From positions 1-64,000 of the forward strand of contig DAHVAL010000002.1 in NCBI GenBank assembly GCA_027314645.1: a stretch of DNA of 64,000 bases, given 5' to 3'. Made by a program: the position numbers and the translations under genes. Below are positions 41,099 to 51,024 of the stretch, piece after piece. The DNA comes from Nitrospirota bacterium (GTDB lineage Bacteria > Nitrospirota > Leptospirillia > Leptospirillales > Leptospirillaceae). Below the pieces are notes generated by a model, which saw only the letters and a program-made list of their open reading frames with translations, ran no database searches and was not told the origin of the DNA. Positions within the stretch are counted from its first letter, which is position 1. Each line of letters begins with the position of its first letter.

Positions 41099-43153
41099 AT
41101 GGTGAAGCGCTCCCAGGCTCTTTCCAAGGAGTTGGAAACAAAGGCCATCAATACCATCCGGATGCTTGCCGTCGATATGGTCCAGAAAGCCAATTCGGGT
41201 CATCCGGGAACTCCGATGGGATTCGCTCCCCCCGCGTTTGTTCTCTGGAGGGACTATCTGCGGGCGAACCCCCGAAATCCGAACTGGCCAGGGCGCGACC
41301 GGTTTGTTCTTTCAGGCGGCCATGCGTCAGCCCTCCTCTACTCCCTTCTTTATCTGTCGGGCTATGGCCTCACCCTGGACGACCTGAAGTCGTTCCGGCA
41401 ATGGGGGAGCCGCACTCCCGGGCATCCGGAATACCACCATACCCCCGGAGTCGAAACCACGACCGGTCCACTCGGTCAGGGGTTCGGGAACGCGGTCGGG
41501 CTGGCCCTTGCGCTTCGGTATCTGGGACAACGATTCAACCGGCCTGGAATGACCGTACTTTCCCCCCGGGTCTTTGTGACGGCAGGGGACGGCGACATGA
41601 TGGAAGGCGTCTCGAACGAATCGGCCTCCTTCGCCGGACATCAGGGCCTTTCAAACCTGATCTGCCTTTACGACCAGAACCACATCTCCATCGATGGATC
41701 CACCGATCTCGCCTTTACCGAAGACACGCCCGCCCGCTTCAGGGCCTTGGGTTGGTCGGTTCGGGAAGTGCCGGACGGCAACGATACCCAGGCCATCCGC
41801 CAGGCACTCGATTGGGCCACCGATCCGTCGCTCCAGCTCACTACGGAAAAAGATACGCCGAAGATGATCGCGATTCGAACGCATATCGGATTCGGGAGCC
41901 CGACCTATCAGGATACGGCCCATGTGCATGGAACCGCCCTCGGGGCGGATGAGGTCAAGAAGACGAAGGAACACCTGGGCTGGCCTCTCTCCCCCGACTT
42001 TTTCGTCCCGGAGGATGTCCAGTCCCTCTTTTCGGAACTCACGGAGCGCGGGAATGCGCTTGAGAAGGAGTGGCAAGAGATTTTCACCCGCTATCAATCC
42101 TCTCATCCCGAGGACGCGGCCCTTTTTGCATCCTCCATGAAGGGAGACCACGCTTCCGGCCTGATCAAGCGCCTCTCTCCATTTCCGCCGACGGAAAAGC
42201 CCATGGCCACCCGTCAGGCCTTCGGAACGCTCCTTCAGGAAGCCGTCAAAATGCAACCCCTCCTTTGGGGAGGCTCGGCCGACCTTGCCCCATCGAACAA
42301 CACCCTCATAAAAGGCGAACAGGATTGCCAGCTCAGAAATCCTGGAGGCAAGAATCTGCATTTCGGGGTGCGAGAGCATGCCATGGGTGCCATTATGAAC
42401 GGGATGGCCCTTACCAGGGCCATCCGTCCCTATGGTGGCACATTCCTTGTCTTTTCGGATTACATGAAAGGCTCCATGCGTCTGTCCGCCTTGATGGGGC
42501 TACCGGTCACATACATCTTGACCCATGACAGCATCGGCCTGGGGGAGGACGGTCCGACCCACCAGCCTGTCGAACATCTGAACGCCCTCAGGGCCCTTCC
42601 AGGAATGGCCGTCATTCGTCCCTGCGATGCGAATGAGACCTTCGCGGCCATGGACTGGATCACCGCACAAAACGACATGCCGGTCTCCTTCGTCCTGTCG
42701 CGCCAGGCTCTTCCCATCCTCGACGTCCGGTTTGAAACGATCCGGGCGGGATTTCCGAGGGGAGGATATATTCTTCGGGAATCCTCCGGACCTTTACGGG
42801 TCACCCTGATCGGAACCGGATCCGAAGTCTCGCTCCTTTGGAAGGTTCAGGACGAGCTTGAGAAAAAGGGGATTGCTGCCCGTCTCGTCAGCATGCCCTC
42901 CACTACCTTGTTCGACCGTCAGCCCGAAGACTATCGGAAAACCGTTCTGGGGACGAGTCCCCTGCGGCTGATGGCCGAAGCCGGAAGCACCCTCGGATCC
43001 TGGAAATACATTGGAGAACAAGGAATCGCCGTCGGCTTGGATCATTTCGGGGCCTCGGCCCCTTACACCCGGGTGATGGAGGAATTCGGGTTCTCCGTCG
43101 AAAAGATCCTGGACCGAATCCGGAAAGAATGGCCTCAGCTAGGAATCGCGTGA
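41099..43153 (+). CDS. tkt: Transketolase
   Basis: This thiamine-diphosphate enzyme of the pentose-phosphate pathway moves two-carbon units between sugar phosphates. It has 684 aa. NSGHPGTPMGFAP, the substrate histidine in TTGPLGQGFGNAVG, the ThDP motif GDGDMMEGVSNES...CLYDQNHISIDG, the catalytic Glu in HFGVREHAMGAIMNG and DSIGLGEDGPTHQPVEHL are all intact. The ATG has AAGGAG seven bases upstream. It begins a three-gene operon tkt-tal-zwf. The long leader (about 100 bases after the likely promoter) has no special feature that I see. Confidence 0.96.
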   Translation: MVKRSQALSKELETKAINTIRMLAVDMVQKANSGHPGTPMGFAPPAFVLWRDYLRANPRNPNWPGRDRFVLSGGHASALLYSLLYLSGYGLTLDDLKSFRQWGSRTPGHPEYHHTPGVETTTGPLGQGFGNAVGLALALRYLGQRFNRPGMTVLSPRVFVTAGDGDMMEGVSNESASFAGHQGLSNLICLYDQNHISIDGSTDLAFTEDTPARFRALGWSVREVPDGNDTQAIRQALDWATDPSLQLTTEKDTPKMIAIRTHIGFGSPTYQDTAHVHGTALGADEVKKTKEHLGWPLSPDFFVPEDVQSLFSELTERGNALEKEWQEIFTRYQSSHPEDAALFASSMKGDHASGLIKRLSPFPPTEKPMATRQAFGTLLQEAVKMQPLLWGGSADLAPSNNTLIKGEQDCQLRNPGGKNLHFGVREHAMGAIMNGMALTRAIRPYGGTFLVFSDYMKGSMRLSALMGLPVTYILTHDSIGLGEDGPTHQPVEHLNALRALPGMAVIRPCDANETFAAMDWITAQNDMPVSFVLSRQALPILDVRFETIRAGFPRGGYILRESSGPLRVTLIGTGSEVSLLWKVQDELEKKGIAARLVSMPSTTLFDRQPEDYRKTVLGTSPLRLMAEAGSTLGSWKYIGEQGIAVGLDHFGASAPYTRVMEEFGFSVEKILDRIRKEWPQLGIA

Positions 43154-43190
43154 TCTCCCAATAATCTTCGTCTTGAACAAGGAGTCTAAG

Positions 43191-44369
43191 ATGAATGCAG
43201 GACACCTTCCCCCCATCGCCCCCAAAGGCCCTGTGGCCGATCTTCTGAAAGAAGGCCAGAGCATTTGGCTCGATACCATCAGCCGGCACCTCATGAATTC
43301 GGGAGAGCTGACCGAATTGATCACCGCGGTCGGCGTCCGGGGAATCACCTCCAATCCCACCATCTTCGAAAAAGCCATCAATGGCTCCTCGGATTATGAT
43401 GGGGAAATCCTTCAACTCGCCAAGGAAGATCAGTCTCCCACGGATATTATCCGCAGGCTGATGGTCGAAGACGTCAAGAAGGCATGCGATTTTTTCCGCC
43501 CGGTCTATGACAGCTCGGACTTCGGAGACGGATTTGTCTCGATCGAGGTCAATCCCTTGCTGGCGCACAATACGGACGAGTCCGTCGAAGAGGCCCGGCG
43601 CCTTCACAGGATGGTGGATCGCCCCAATCTGCTCGTCAAGATCCCCGGGACCCCCGAGGGAATCCCCGCCATCCGGACCCTGATTTCGGAAGGCATCTCC
43701 ATCAATGTCACTCTCCTCTTCTCCCCCGATGCCTACCGCGACGCGGCAATGGCGTACATCGACGGACTCAGGGAGGCGCTCTCCCGCGGCCACAATCCGG
43801 CCCGGCTCCATAGCGTGGCCAGCCTATTCATCAGCCGGTTGGATACCCTGATCGATCGGCAACTGGGAGAAATCGCGGCTCAATCGACCGATAAGGCGGT
43901 CATCAATCACGCGACGGCCTTGCTCGGAAAGGCCGGGATCGCCAATACCCAGATCGTTTACGAACACTTCGGCGATCTATTCGAAAAAGGGCCGTTCAGG
44001 GAGCTTACCCGCAAAGGGGCGCGCGTCCAGCGGCCACTCTGGGCCTCGACGGGAACAAAAAATCCCAAGTACTCGGACATTCTGTATGTTCAGGAACTGA
44101 TCGGACCGAATACCGTCAATACTGTTCCGTCAGAGACCCTCCGAGCTTTTGCCGATCATGGGAAGGCGACGCGAACGATTGATCGGTACAAATCCGACAA
44201 ATCATTTTCCAATCCGCACGACGTCCTCGAAAGCTTGCAAAATATCGGCCTTTCCCTGGAAGCCGCCTACGCACAGTTGATCAGGGAGGGGGTGGGAGCG
44301 TTCAACAAGTCCTTCGAAACCCTTCGGGAGAGTACGGAAAAGAAGATCGCCGCCGTGAAGAAGGCCTGA
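43191..44369 (+). CDS. tal: Transaldolase
   Basis: The enzyme moves the dihydroxyacetone unit between sugar phosphates. It has 392 aa, as in the longer bacterial Tal subfamily found next to zwf. The Schiff-base lysine is in NLLVKIPGTPEG, and GVRGITSNPTIFEKAI, SIEVNPLLAHNTD and QRPLWASTGTKNPKYSD are conserved. I use ATG 43191 with AAGGAG seven bases before it; the track TTG 43173 lies upstream of that site. It follows tkt by 37 bases. Its stop codon lies inside an 11-bp hairpin. Confidence 0.95.
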   Translation: MNAGHLPPIAPKGPVADLLKEGQSIWLDTISRHLMNSGELTELITAVGVRGITSNPTIFEKAINGSSDYDGEILQLAKEDQSPTDIIRRLMVEDVKKACDFFRPVYDSSDFGDGFVSIEVNPLLAHNTDESVEEARRLHRMVDRPNLLVKIPGTPEGIPAIRTLISEGISINVTLLFSPDAYRDAAMAYIDGLREALSRGHNPARLHSVASLFISRLDTLIDRQLGEIAAQSTDKAVINHATALLGKAGIANTQIVYEHFGDLFEKGPFRELTRKGARVQRPLWASTGTKNPKYSDILYVQELIGPNTVNTVPSETLRAFADHGKATRTIDRYKSDKSFSNPHDVLESLQNIGLSLEAAYAQLIREGVGAFNKSFETLRESTEKKIAAVKKA

Positions 44370-44388
44370 AAATCCCATTTTCAGGCCA
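44364..44388. repeat. Hairpin spanning the tal stop codon
   Basis: GGCCTGAAAAT-CCC-ATTTTCAGGCC is a perfect 11-bp stem with a 3-base loop and contains the TGA stop. No T tract follows, so it may be a processing or mRNA-stabilising site between tal and zwf rather than a full terminator. Confidence 0.6.
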
Positions 44389-44450
44389 TTGAGACACAAT
44401 AGCAGTGCATCCACGACCACGACCGACCTTCAATAACGAAAGGATGCCCC

Positions 44451-46004
44451 TTGAGCAGCAGCATCCCGTCAATGTTCCAAACCCCCGGACCGGGCGATTT
44501 GGCAAACTCCGACTATCCCCAGCCGACCCCGCCTTTGACGATTATCATTTTCGGCGCTTCCGGGGACTTGACCAGAAGAAAGCTCATTCCTGCCCTTTAC
44601 GACCTGAAGGTGGACGGACTGCTCCATCCGGAAACAAGGATTCTCGGGGTGGCGCGGAGCCCAAAGACCCACGAGGAGTTTCGGGGGGAACTCCGTTCGG
44701 CCGTCCAAACCTTTTCCAGAAGCCCTGACCATATAGACCTTTTTGCGGAGTTCGAAAAGGGGATTTTCTATCATTCCATGACCTTCGACGACCCGAACGG
44801 GTATACCGCCATCCGCACCACCCTTCTGTCGGATGAATTCCGCAAGCCGACCGAAGGGAATGTCCTGTTCTACCTCGCCACCCAGCCCAGTTTTTTCGTC
44901 CCCATCATCCGGAACCTGAAGAACTTTAGCCTTTCAAACATCAACGAGGAACCCGAAGAGACCCCGCATCCCTTCACCCGGATCATCATCGAAAAGCCCT
45001 TCGGAAGGGATCTCGCGACAGCCCGCGACTTGAACCGGGAGGTTCTTCAGGTCTTTTCCGAAAATCAGGTCTATCGGATCGACCATTATCTCGGGAAGGA
45101 AACCGTTCAGAATATCTTGGTCTTCCGTCTCTCAAATCCGGTGTTCAGCTCCCTTTGGACCAACACCTTCGTTAAGAGCGTCCATATCTCGGTCTTTGAA
45201 ACGGTGGGTGTCGAAGGGAGAGGCGGGTACTTCGAGGAGGCGGGAATCCTCCGGGACATGGTTCAGAGCCACCTCTTCCAGCTCCTGACCCTCACGGCCA
45301 TGGAGCCTCCCGTCGCCTTTGAAGCCGGATCGATCCGGGACGAGAAGGTGAAGGTCATCCGCTCGCTCAAACCCGTTCGGACCGAAGACATTCCACGATC
45401 CATCGTGCGCGGCCAATATACCGTGGGAGAGGTTGATGGGGTTCCCGTGGCAGGCTATCGGAACGAACCGAAGATTCCTCCGGTTTCCGACACGCCCACC
45501 TTCGCCAAGTTGCGGGTTGAAATCCAGAATTGGCGATGGGCGGGAGTCCCCTTCTTTCTGACGGCCGGGAAACGCATGTCCCGACGGGAAACCCTCGTGC
45601 ATCTCATCTTCAAAGAGTTTCCCTTTGCGCTCTTCCGTCTGGCGGGTTCACCGGACACCATTCCAAACGAGCTGACCATACGCATCCAGCCCAACGAAGG
45701 AATCTCCCTCCGCTTCGGACTCAAACACCCGGGGGGAACCTTCGTGATCGATCCTGTCGATATGGACTTTTCCTATCAGCAGGCCTACCGCACACAATCT
45801 CCGGAAGCCTACGAGCGTCTGCTCCACGACGCTATTGTCGGAGACTCGACCCTCTTTGCGCGAAACGATGAGGTCGAAAATTCCTGGAGCTTCATGGCCC
45901 CCTTTCTCGGAGACCTCACGAAGCTCTCCCCTCTGCGGTTCTATACAGCCGGAACGGACGGTCCAGAAGAGCAGGACCGGCTCTCCAATTCCATCTCCCA
46001 CTGA
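44451..46004 (+). CDS. zwf: Glucose-6-phosphate 1-dehydrogenase
   Basis: This is the first enzyme of the oxidative pentose-phosphate pathway. It has 517 aa. The coenzyme loop is IIIFGASGDLTRRKLIPALY, the substrate-binding motif with the catalytic His region is YRIDHYLGKETVQNI, and FYLATQPSFF and EKPFGRDLATA are conserved. The TTG start at 44451 has AAGGA seven bases upstream; ATG 44472 is a good alternative. It is third in tkt-tal-zwf, and gnd at 6475-7497 supplies the next oxidative step. No 6-phosphogluconolactonase gene is seen here. Confidence 0.95.
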   Translation: MSSSIPSMFQTPGPGDLANSDYPQPTPPLTIIIFGASGDLTRRKLIPALYDLKVDGLLHPETRILGVARSPKTHEEFRGELRSAVQTFSRSPDHIDLFAEFEKGIFYHSMTFDDPNGYTAIRTTLLSDEFRKPTEGNVLFYLATQPSFFVPIIRNLKNFSLSNINEEPEETPHPFTRIIIEKPFGRDLATARDLNREVLQVFSENQVYRIDHYLGKETVQNILVFRLSNPVFSSLWTNTFVKSVHISVFETVGVEGRGGYFEEAGILRDMVQSHLFQLLTLTAMEPPVAFEAGSIRDEKVKVIRSLKPVRTEDIPRSIVRGQYTVGEVDGVPVAGYRNEPKIPPVSDTPTFAKLRVEIQNWRWAGVPFFLTAGKRMSRRETLVHLIFKEFPFALFRLAGSPDTIPNELTIRIQPNEGISLRFGLKHPGGTFVIDPVDMDFSYQQAYRTQSPEAYERLLHDAIVGDSTLFARNDEVENSWSFMAPFLGDLTKLSPLRFYTAGTDGPEEQDRLSNSISH

Positions 46005-46016
46005 GACCGCCTCCCA

Positions 46017-47663
46017 TTGGACAAATGTCCCTTATTCGGTCTTCTGGCGAGGAGAATGCTCCTTGCGATCCTCCTCCCAATGCTCTCTTCCTGCATTTTT
46101 TTCCCCCGCTTCACCTCGCCCTTGCCGGACCTTCTCATCTCCCAGGATCCCGTCTCCAAGCCTCTGTTCGTGGAGCATCCTCCCCATCACACGGGTTCCA
46201 GACTATGGTTTGTGGGGCATGCCAGCAAAAAAGGCTCGGAAAGGACCGCCAAAAAAGCGGCCTTGGACGATGCCTTCAAAAAACTTTCGGCGTATTTGTC
46301 CTCCAAGGGATACACGCTTTCGGAAAAAGAGCGCTCCCAGTGGCTTAAGGTTGGCCCGAAGGACTCCGACCCCCACGTGGAGGACCGATGGACTCGCGTG
46401 TACAAAGAGAGTTCGGATAAACCCTTCCTTCACCTGACGTCGATCTACCTTCTCCTCCGCGTCCCCCGAGCCTATGTCCAGAATCTTCTCGGAACCCTCG
46501 CGCACCAGGATGTTCACACCGCACACATGATGAGGGAAAAATATCACGCGGCCGAAAGCGCGTTGAAGGCGAATCAAGGATCTTCCTATCTCGCCGATCT
46601 CAGAGGGGCGCTTTTGGAGGACCGGAAGATCCATTCCGAAGCTTCCTTCCCCAAAGGAGATCGGGAAATCCTGGACCGGGACAAGACCCTTCTGGAATCG
46701 TCCTGGCGCCAAGCCCTCCGGGCTCTCACCCTTTCGTTGATACCGCCCAGCAACCCGCTTGCACTCGGAGAGTCCCCGAATCCCCCGATCGTCATCAAGG
46801 AAGGCGCCCATATCCGGATCTCCTCACATTCCGTGGGTCTTTCAGGCCTTCTTTTCCGGCCCACGCTCCATCCCTTTGAAGCCCCGGAACATCTTGTCTT
46901 TCATGGAATGATTTGGGCCGCCCTGACCTCCCGTCCCATTCTCTCCCCGGACACGATCAAATGGGAAACCCACCTCTTGAGGCAGCCCCCGTATCATGTT
47001 CCTCACCCTCTGACCATGTCCTGTTCTCCTACCGGAGAAGAGGGATCCGGCCAATGTCTTCTGTCCCGGATCCATGTCCCGCATCACCACGGAACCATTG
47101 ATGGGCATTACGAACCCGTCCCATCCTCCCCGCTCGACCGGCCGTTTTTTCGAAAGTTTCTGCAGGAAACCATTCTCGATTTCCATGTTCGCTTCTATCA
47201 CCGGCGCACCCTCAAGCCGATCATCCTTTCTCTGGGCGGATTGCCTCCCACCTGGCAACCGATTGTGTCAACGGCCTTCATCGCCCACGCGCACAAAGAA
47301 GATCTGACCTTCTGCCTTCGTGAAAAAGGCACATTCCATTGTCCCGGCGGACCTCCCGAGTCCTTGCTGGATCTTCGGGATCACACCGTGGTCCGGGTGA
47401 CCCTTCTTTCGGAAAAGAAGGACACCCAGGCCCGCGCCGACTTCTCGATCTCCTCGGACCGTCTCCGTATCGACGAGGTCCTCTCCGACACCGGGGGAAT
47501 ATTCTGGAAAAAAGAGGTCACCGTCACAGGCCGGGGATTCTCCCCGGATGAATCCACCCAGGCGGCGTGGAAGGAATGTGCCCGGATTCTTGCGAAAGAT
47601 CTCTCCCTGGTCTACCATCCTCCTTCCCACCCCCATCCTGGCGAGGAATTCTATGACCGCTGA
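46017..47663 (+). CDS. Large lipoprotein of unknown function
   Basis: This protein of 548 aa has a lipoprotein signal (RRMLLAILLPMLSSCIFF, lipobox LSSC). The region after it (GHASKKGSERTAKKAALDDAF...) resembles the LPP20-type segment in which alternating helices follow a Gly-Ser opening, but I do not claim that family. The rest is unrecognised, and a repeat of the opening style occurs near the C-terminus (GRGFSPDESTQAAWKECARIL). The start is uncertain. TTG 46017 lacks a ribosome-binding site, and the ATG at 46056 has AGGAG too close. It lies 12 bases after zwf and overlaps the flavin gene by 11 bp. Confidence 0.7.
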   Translation: MDKCPLFGLLARRMLLAILLPMLSSCIFFPRFTSPLPDLLISQDPVSKPLFVEHPPHHTGSRLWFVGHASKKGSERTAKKAALDDAFKKLSAYLSSKGYTLSEKERSQWLKVGPKDSDPHVEDRWTRVYKESSDKPFLHLTSIYLLLRVPRAYVQNLLGTLAHQDVHTAHMMREKYHAAESALKANQGSSYLADLRGALLEDRKIHSEASFPKGDREILDRDKTLLESSWRQALRALTLSLIPPSNPLALGESPNPPIVIKEGAHIRISSHSVGLSGLLFRPTLHPFEAPEHLVFHGMIWAALTSRPILSPDTIKWETHLLRQPPYHVPHPLTMSCSPTGEEGSGQCLLSRIHVPHHHGTIDGHYEPVPSSPLDRPFFRKFLQETILDFHVRFYHRRTLKPIILSLGGLPPTWQPIVSTAFIAHAHKEDLTFCLREKGTFHCPGGPPESLLDLRDHTVVRVTLLSEKKDTQARADFSISSDRLRIDEVLSDTGGIFWKKEVTVTGRGFSPDESTQAAWKECARILAKDLSLVYHPPSHPHPGEEFYDR

Positions 47664-48942
47664 GACACGGATCGAAGCCTTCGACATCGTCATTTCAGGG
47701 GCCGGCATCGGGGCCTTGACCTTAGCCAACTATTTGGCTCCCTTGGGTTTTCGCATTTTGATTCTCGACCGGAGGCCGGGGTTTGATCCCGTGTACAGAG
47801 GGGAACTGGTTCAACCGCTTGGACTCTCGATCCTCGAAGAGCTCTCCCTTCTCGATGAATTGCTGGCCTGCCCCCATACTCTCTATCGAAGCTTTGATTT
47901 TCTCGACGAACGCGGGCGCCTACTCATGCGGTCCTCGTATGAGCGGGGAGAGGCTCCGTTTCCTTATGCCCTCGCCATTGAGCCCCATCAGATGGACCAG
48001 ATCCTTGCCAAAAATCTTTCTTCCTTTCCCCATGTCGTTCTTCGGCACGAGTCGGACTTCACGGGGTACACGGTCGATAGAGGGGGGGCCATTGCGACCT
48101 ACGAGCGGGGGGGAGAAACCCGCCAAGTGCTGGCCAGGGTCATCATTGGAGACGACGGCCGGCATTCCCGGATTCGCGAACTCTCAAAATTGACGGGAAC
48201 CGTCGCCCCCTACCAGGACTCGTATTTAGGCGCTTCCCTCCTTCTCCCGGAAGACGCGTCACGCCTTCCCGAACCGGTCAGGGACACTGCAGGCCGATAC
48301 TTTATCGGACCGCGTTCGATATTCTTCTTTTTCTCCGTGTCGGAGAGGCGGCGATTCTTTTTGCTCCTTCTTCCCGACAGGAACCAGGAGACATTCTTCG
48401 CGGGCGGAATAGACAAAGTCTTGGCCATGCTCGATAGGCAGGTGCCGGGTTTTGCCGACCTGGCCCGCCTGAACGGAGTCGATTCTCCGGAGACTCTTGT
48501 GGAGCTTCCCGTTTGGAAGGTCGATTTGGACCAATGGTGCACGGATGGAGTCATCCTCATCGGCGATGCGGCCCATGCCATGAACCCCCATGTGGCCCAG
48601 GGCAGAAACCAGGCCATGGAGGATGCCAGAGTCCTGGCCCCGATTCTTTCGAAAGCGCTTCTCTCCGGATCCCTTGTCCTCCGGGACTCCATGGTCGAAT
48701 ATGAAAAAAAACGCCTCCCAGTCACCCGCGCTCTTCATCGGCTTGCCGACGAAATGACCCTGGTCTGGAATACGGGAAATCCTTTCATCGTCAAGGTCAG
48801 GGAAGCGACCTTCCGGGGCATCGGACGCATCCCCGCCCTCGAACGAAAGATCGTGACGACGATCAGCGGAATGAAGGTCACGCCCCTCACATCCCTCGAC
48901 AAACTGCGCGCACTTGGAACCGGACTCATCTCCAGGTCGTAA
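47653..48942 (+). CDS. FAD-dependent monooxygenase (UbiH/PHBH class)
   Basis: This 429-aa flavoprotein starts at MTAETRIEAFDIVISGAGIG, with GAGGA upstream. GAGIGALTLANYL is the N-terminal FAD loop, GDDGRHSRIRELSK the conserved DG motif, and GDAAHAMNPHVAQGRNQAME the second FAD motif of group A monooxygenases. The longer track start at 47548 overlaps the lipoprotein too far. The substrate is not evident; quinone-ring hydroxylation and isoprenoid or fatty-acid oxidation are both possible. It is co-directional with zwf and the lipoprotein. Confidence 0.88.
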   Translation: MTAETRIEAFDIVISGAGIGALTLANYLAPLGFRILILDRRPGFDPVYRGELVQPLGLSILEELSLLDELLACPHTLYRSFDFLDERGRLLMRSSYERGEAPFPYALAIEPHQMDQILAKNLSSFPHVVLRHESDFTGYTVDRGGAIATYERGGETRQVLARVIIGDDGRHSRIRELSKLTGTVAPYQDSYLGASLLLPEDASRLPEPVRDTAGRYFIGPRSIFFFFSVSERRRFFLLLLPDRNQETFFAGGIDKVLAMLDRQVPGFADLARLNGVDSPETLVELPVWKVDLDQWCTDGVILIGDAAHAMNPHVAQGRNQAMEDARVLAPILSKALLSGSLVLRDSMVEYEKKRLPVTRALHRLADEMTLVWNTGNPFIVKVREATFRGIGRIPALERKIVTTISGMKVTPLTSLDKLRALGTGLISRS

Positions 48943-49239
48943 ATCTTGCACGCGATCCGCGGCCCGGATCCAGGGAGAATGGGCCTCATTTTGTTCCGTC
49001 GAGTCTTTTGGCGATTCCTGGGCGGCAGAAATTTCTGATAATCCCGGCGTGTGAGTGTTTGAGCTCCTCCCCGCATCAACCCGGAAGGCCGCGGAAGGGT
49101 CCCCATCGGCCTCGGGCACACATAATAACGCTCCGGTGGGCTGGGGGACCGTTGTTCCGCGATCGTGTCTCATTCCGAGAATCTCTCTTAATCACTATTT
49201 TTTTTGCAATTTTTTTTCATTTGACGGTATTCTTGTCAT
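48943..49239. other. Intergenic region before the ClC gene
   Basis: No gene is seen in these 297 bases. The last 50 bases are AT-rich with runs of T (near 49195-49218) and TTGACG close to the ClC start. A promoter is likely here but no good -10 box is found. The track ORFs overlapping this region are shadows. Confidence 0.4.
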
Positions 49240-51024
49240 ATGGATGCCAGTGCCGACCCGCCGGACTCCCCCGGCCCCGATCGCCCTCCCATCGGACGGA
49301 CGACTCCCGTTCAGATTAGACGCCGAATCAAGCTCCAAACCCGATTAATTCTCGGGACCATCGGGCGTCTCAACATTTTTTGGCGCACAATTTTCTTTTC
49401 CATTCTGATCGGATCGGTCACCGGGCTTTTGGTGTACCTGATCGAACGGGTCGTTTACCGCCTTCTTTTTCTGACTCTCTACAATACCGCCTTCAAAAAT
49501 CACCTCATCGTCATCCTGATCCCGATGGTGGGCGTGCTTGTCGCGCGTTTCATTCTTGTCTCCGGACGGGTGGACAATGCGGGCGGCACAGAGGAAATCA
49601 TCAAAAGCTACCATGAGTTCCGGGGAAAGCTCCCCCTCCGGAACGCCCTCTACAAAATCCCCGCGTATATCGCCACATTAGGGCTCGGAGGCTCGGCCGG
49701 GCTCGAAGGCGCCTCGACCTATATGGGCGGAGTCGTGAGTTCTCTCGTCGACAAGACGTTCGGCTGGCTCAGGATGCCTTACGAAGAACAACGGGTCATG
49801 CTTTTGGCCGGCGCTGCGGCGGGGTTGTCGGCCATGTTCAAAGCGCCCTTTACAGGGGCCATATTCGTTCTGCAGGTCCCCTACCGCTCCGACATCGCCC
49901 CGAACGCGCTCGTCCCTACCCTGATCTCCAGTGTCAGTTCCTACATCGTCATGGTGAGCCTTGCGGGAACGGCGCCGCTTTTCACGCTGCCCGCCAAGGC
50001 CCAGTTCCATTTCAAGGACTTTCTCTCCGTCCTTGTCATCGGACTGGTGTGCGGCGTCCTGACCACTCTGTTCATCCGGATCTACCGGATGACCAAGAAA
50101 TGGTTTTCCCAAGGATCGGGCCGCCTGGGCCCCCGACCGGTGATCGGCGCCCTGATGCTCGGGTTGACGGGATACATCGCCACATTGGCCTATGGCGAAG
50201 CTCTTCCGCTGGGACCAGGATACATCTTTATCCAGCACCTTCTGACGGGAAACATTCCGATCGACATGGCCATCATTCTCTTCTTCCTCAAAGCCCTCGC
50301 CGTCATCTTCACCTTTTCGTCCGGGGGGATCGGGGGCTCCTTTTTCCCCCTCCTCTGCCTCGGAGCGGCAACGGGAAGTGTCGTGGCCCAAGTGGCGGGT
50401 CTCGAGCCCTACGACTTCGGTGTGGTGATGGGAATGTCCGCCTTTCTCTCCGCAGGATACAAAACGCCTCTGGCGGCGGTGGTCTTTATCGCCGAAGCCA
50501 CGCACAGTTCGGGATATCTCATTCCGGGCCTGATCGGAACGGTGGTCAGCTATGTCGTCAGCGGCAATACCTCCATCTCGACGCACCAGCGGGACCGGGA
50601 GGATATCCATCTTTCAAATCGTTTTCATCTCCCTGTCCGAGCCGCGATGATCCGGAACGTGGTCAGCGTCCCACCCGACATGTCTCTCTCCGAGTTTCGA
50701 GAACATTTCATCTTTCGCCATCTTCACAGGATCTATCCCGTTGTTTCGGAAAACGGCTCCGGACCCCGGCTGGTCGGCATTTTTTCTTTGTACGACCTGG
50801 ACCGCTATCCCCCCGAGACGTGGGAGAAGACCACCGTCGGGGAGGCGATGATCAATCACGTGGTCACGGTCAGGGCCGATGATCCCATATTCGGCGCCAT
50901 TGCCAAGATGAACGAGAGTGACCTTGAGTTCCTGCCGGTCATCGACGACGAGCTTCATCACCGTCTGGTCGGGGGCATCACCCGGACGGACGTCTTCCAG
51001 GGGGAATGGGCGAATCTTGTATGA
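49240..51024 (+). CDS. ClC-family chloride channel/transporter with CBS pair
   Basis: This 594-aa membrane protein has about ten helices in residues 45-440 and two CBS motifs at the C-terminus (VVSVPPDMSLSEF and VVTVRADDPIFGAI). Family motifs are changed but visible. The GSGIP site is replaced by a NAGGTEEII stretch, GREGP becomes GLEGAS with the gating Glu kept, and GGIGGSFFPLLCLGAATG matches the third motif. The kept Glu favours a proton-coupled exchanger. No ribosome-binding site is seen. It overlaps the next gene as ATGA. Acid-resistance transport is plausible in an acidophile. Confidence 0.88.
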   Translation: MDASADPPDSPGPDRPPIGRTTPVQIRRRIKLQTRLILGTIGRLNIFWRTIFFSILIGSVTGLLVYLIERVVYRLLFLTLYNTAFKNHLIVILIPMVGVLVARFILVSGRVDNAGGTEEIIKSYHEFRGKLPLRNALYKIPAYIATLGLGGSAGLEGASTYMGGVVSSLVDKTFGWLRMPYEEQRVMLLAGAAAGLSAMFKAPFTGAIFVLQVPYRSDIAPNALVPTLISSVSSYIVMVSLAGTAPLFTLPAKAQFHFKDFLSVLVIGLVCGVLTTLFIRIYRMTKKWFSQGSGRLGPRPVIGALMLGLTGYIATLAYGEALPLGPGYIFIQHLLTGNIPIDMAIILFFLKALAVIFTFSSGGIGGSFFPLLCLGAATGSVVAQVAGLEPYDFGVVMGMSAFLSAGYKTPLAAVVFIAEATHSSGYLIPGLIGTVVSYVVSGNTSISTHQRDREDIHLSNRFHLPVRAAMIRNVVSVPPDMSLSEFREHFIFRHLHRIYPVVSENGSGPRLVGIFSLYDLDRYPPETWEKTTVGEAMINHVVTVRADDPIFGAIAKMNESDLEFLPVIDDELHHRLVGGITRTDVFQGEWANLV

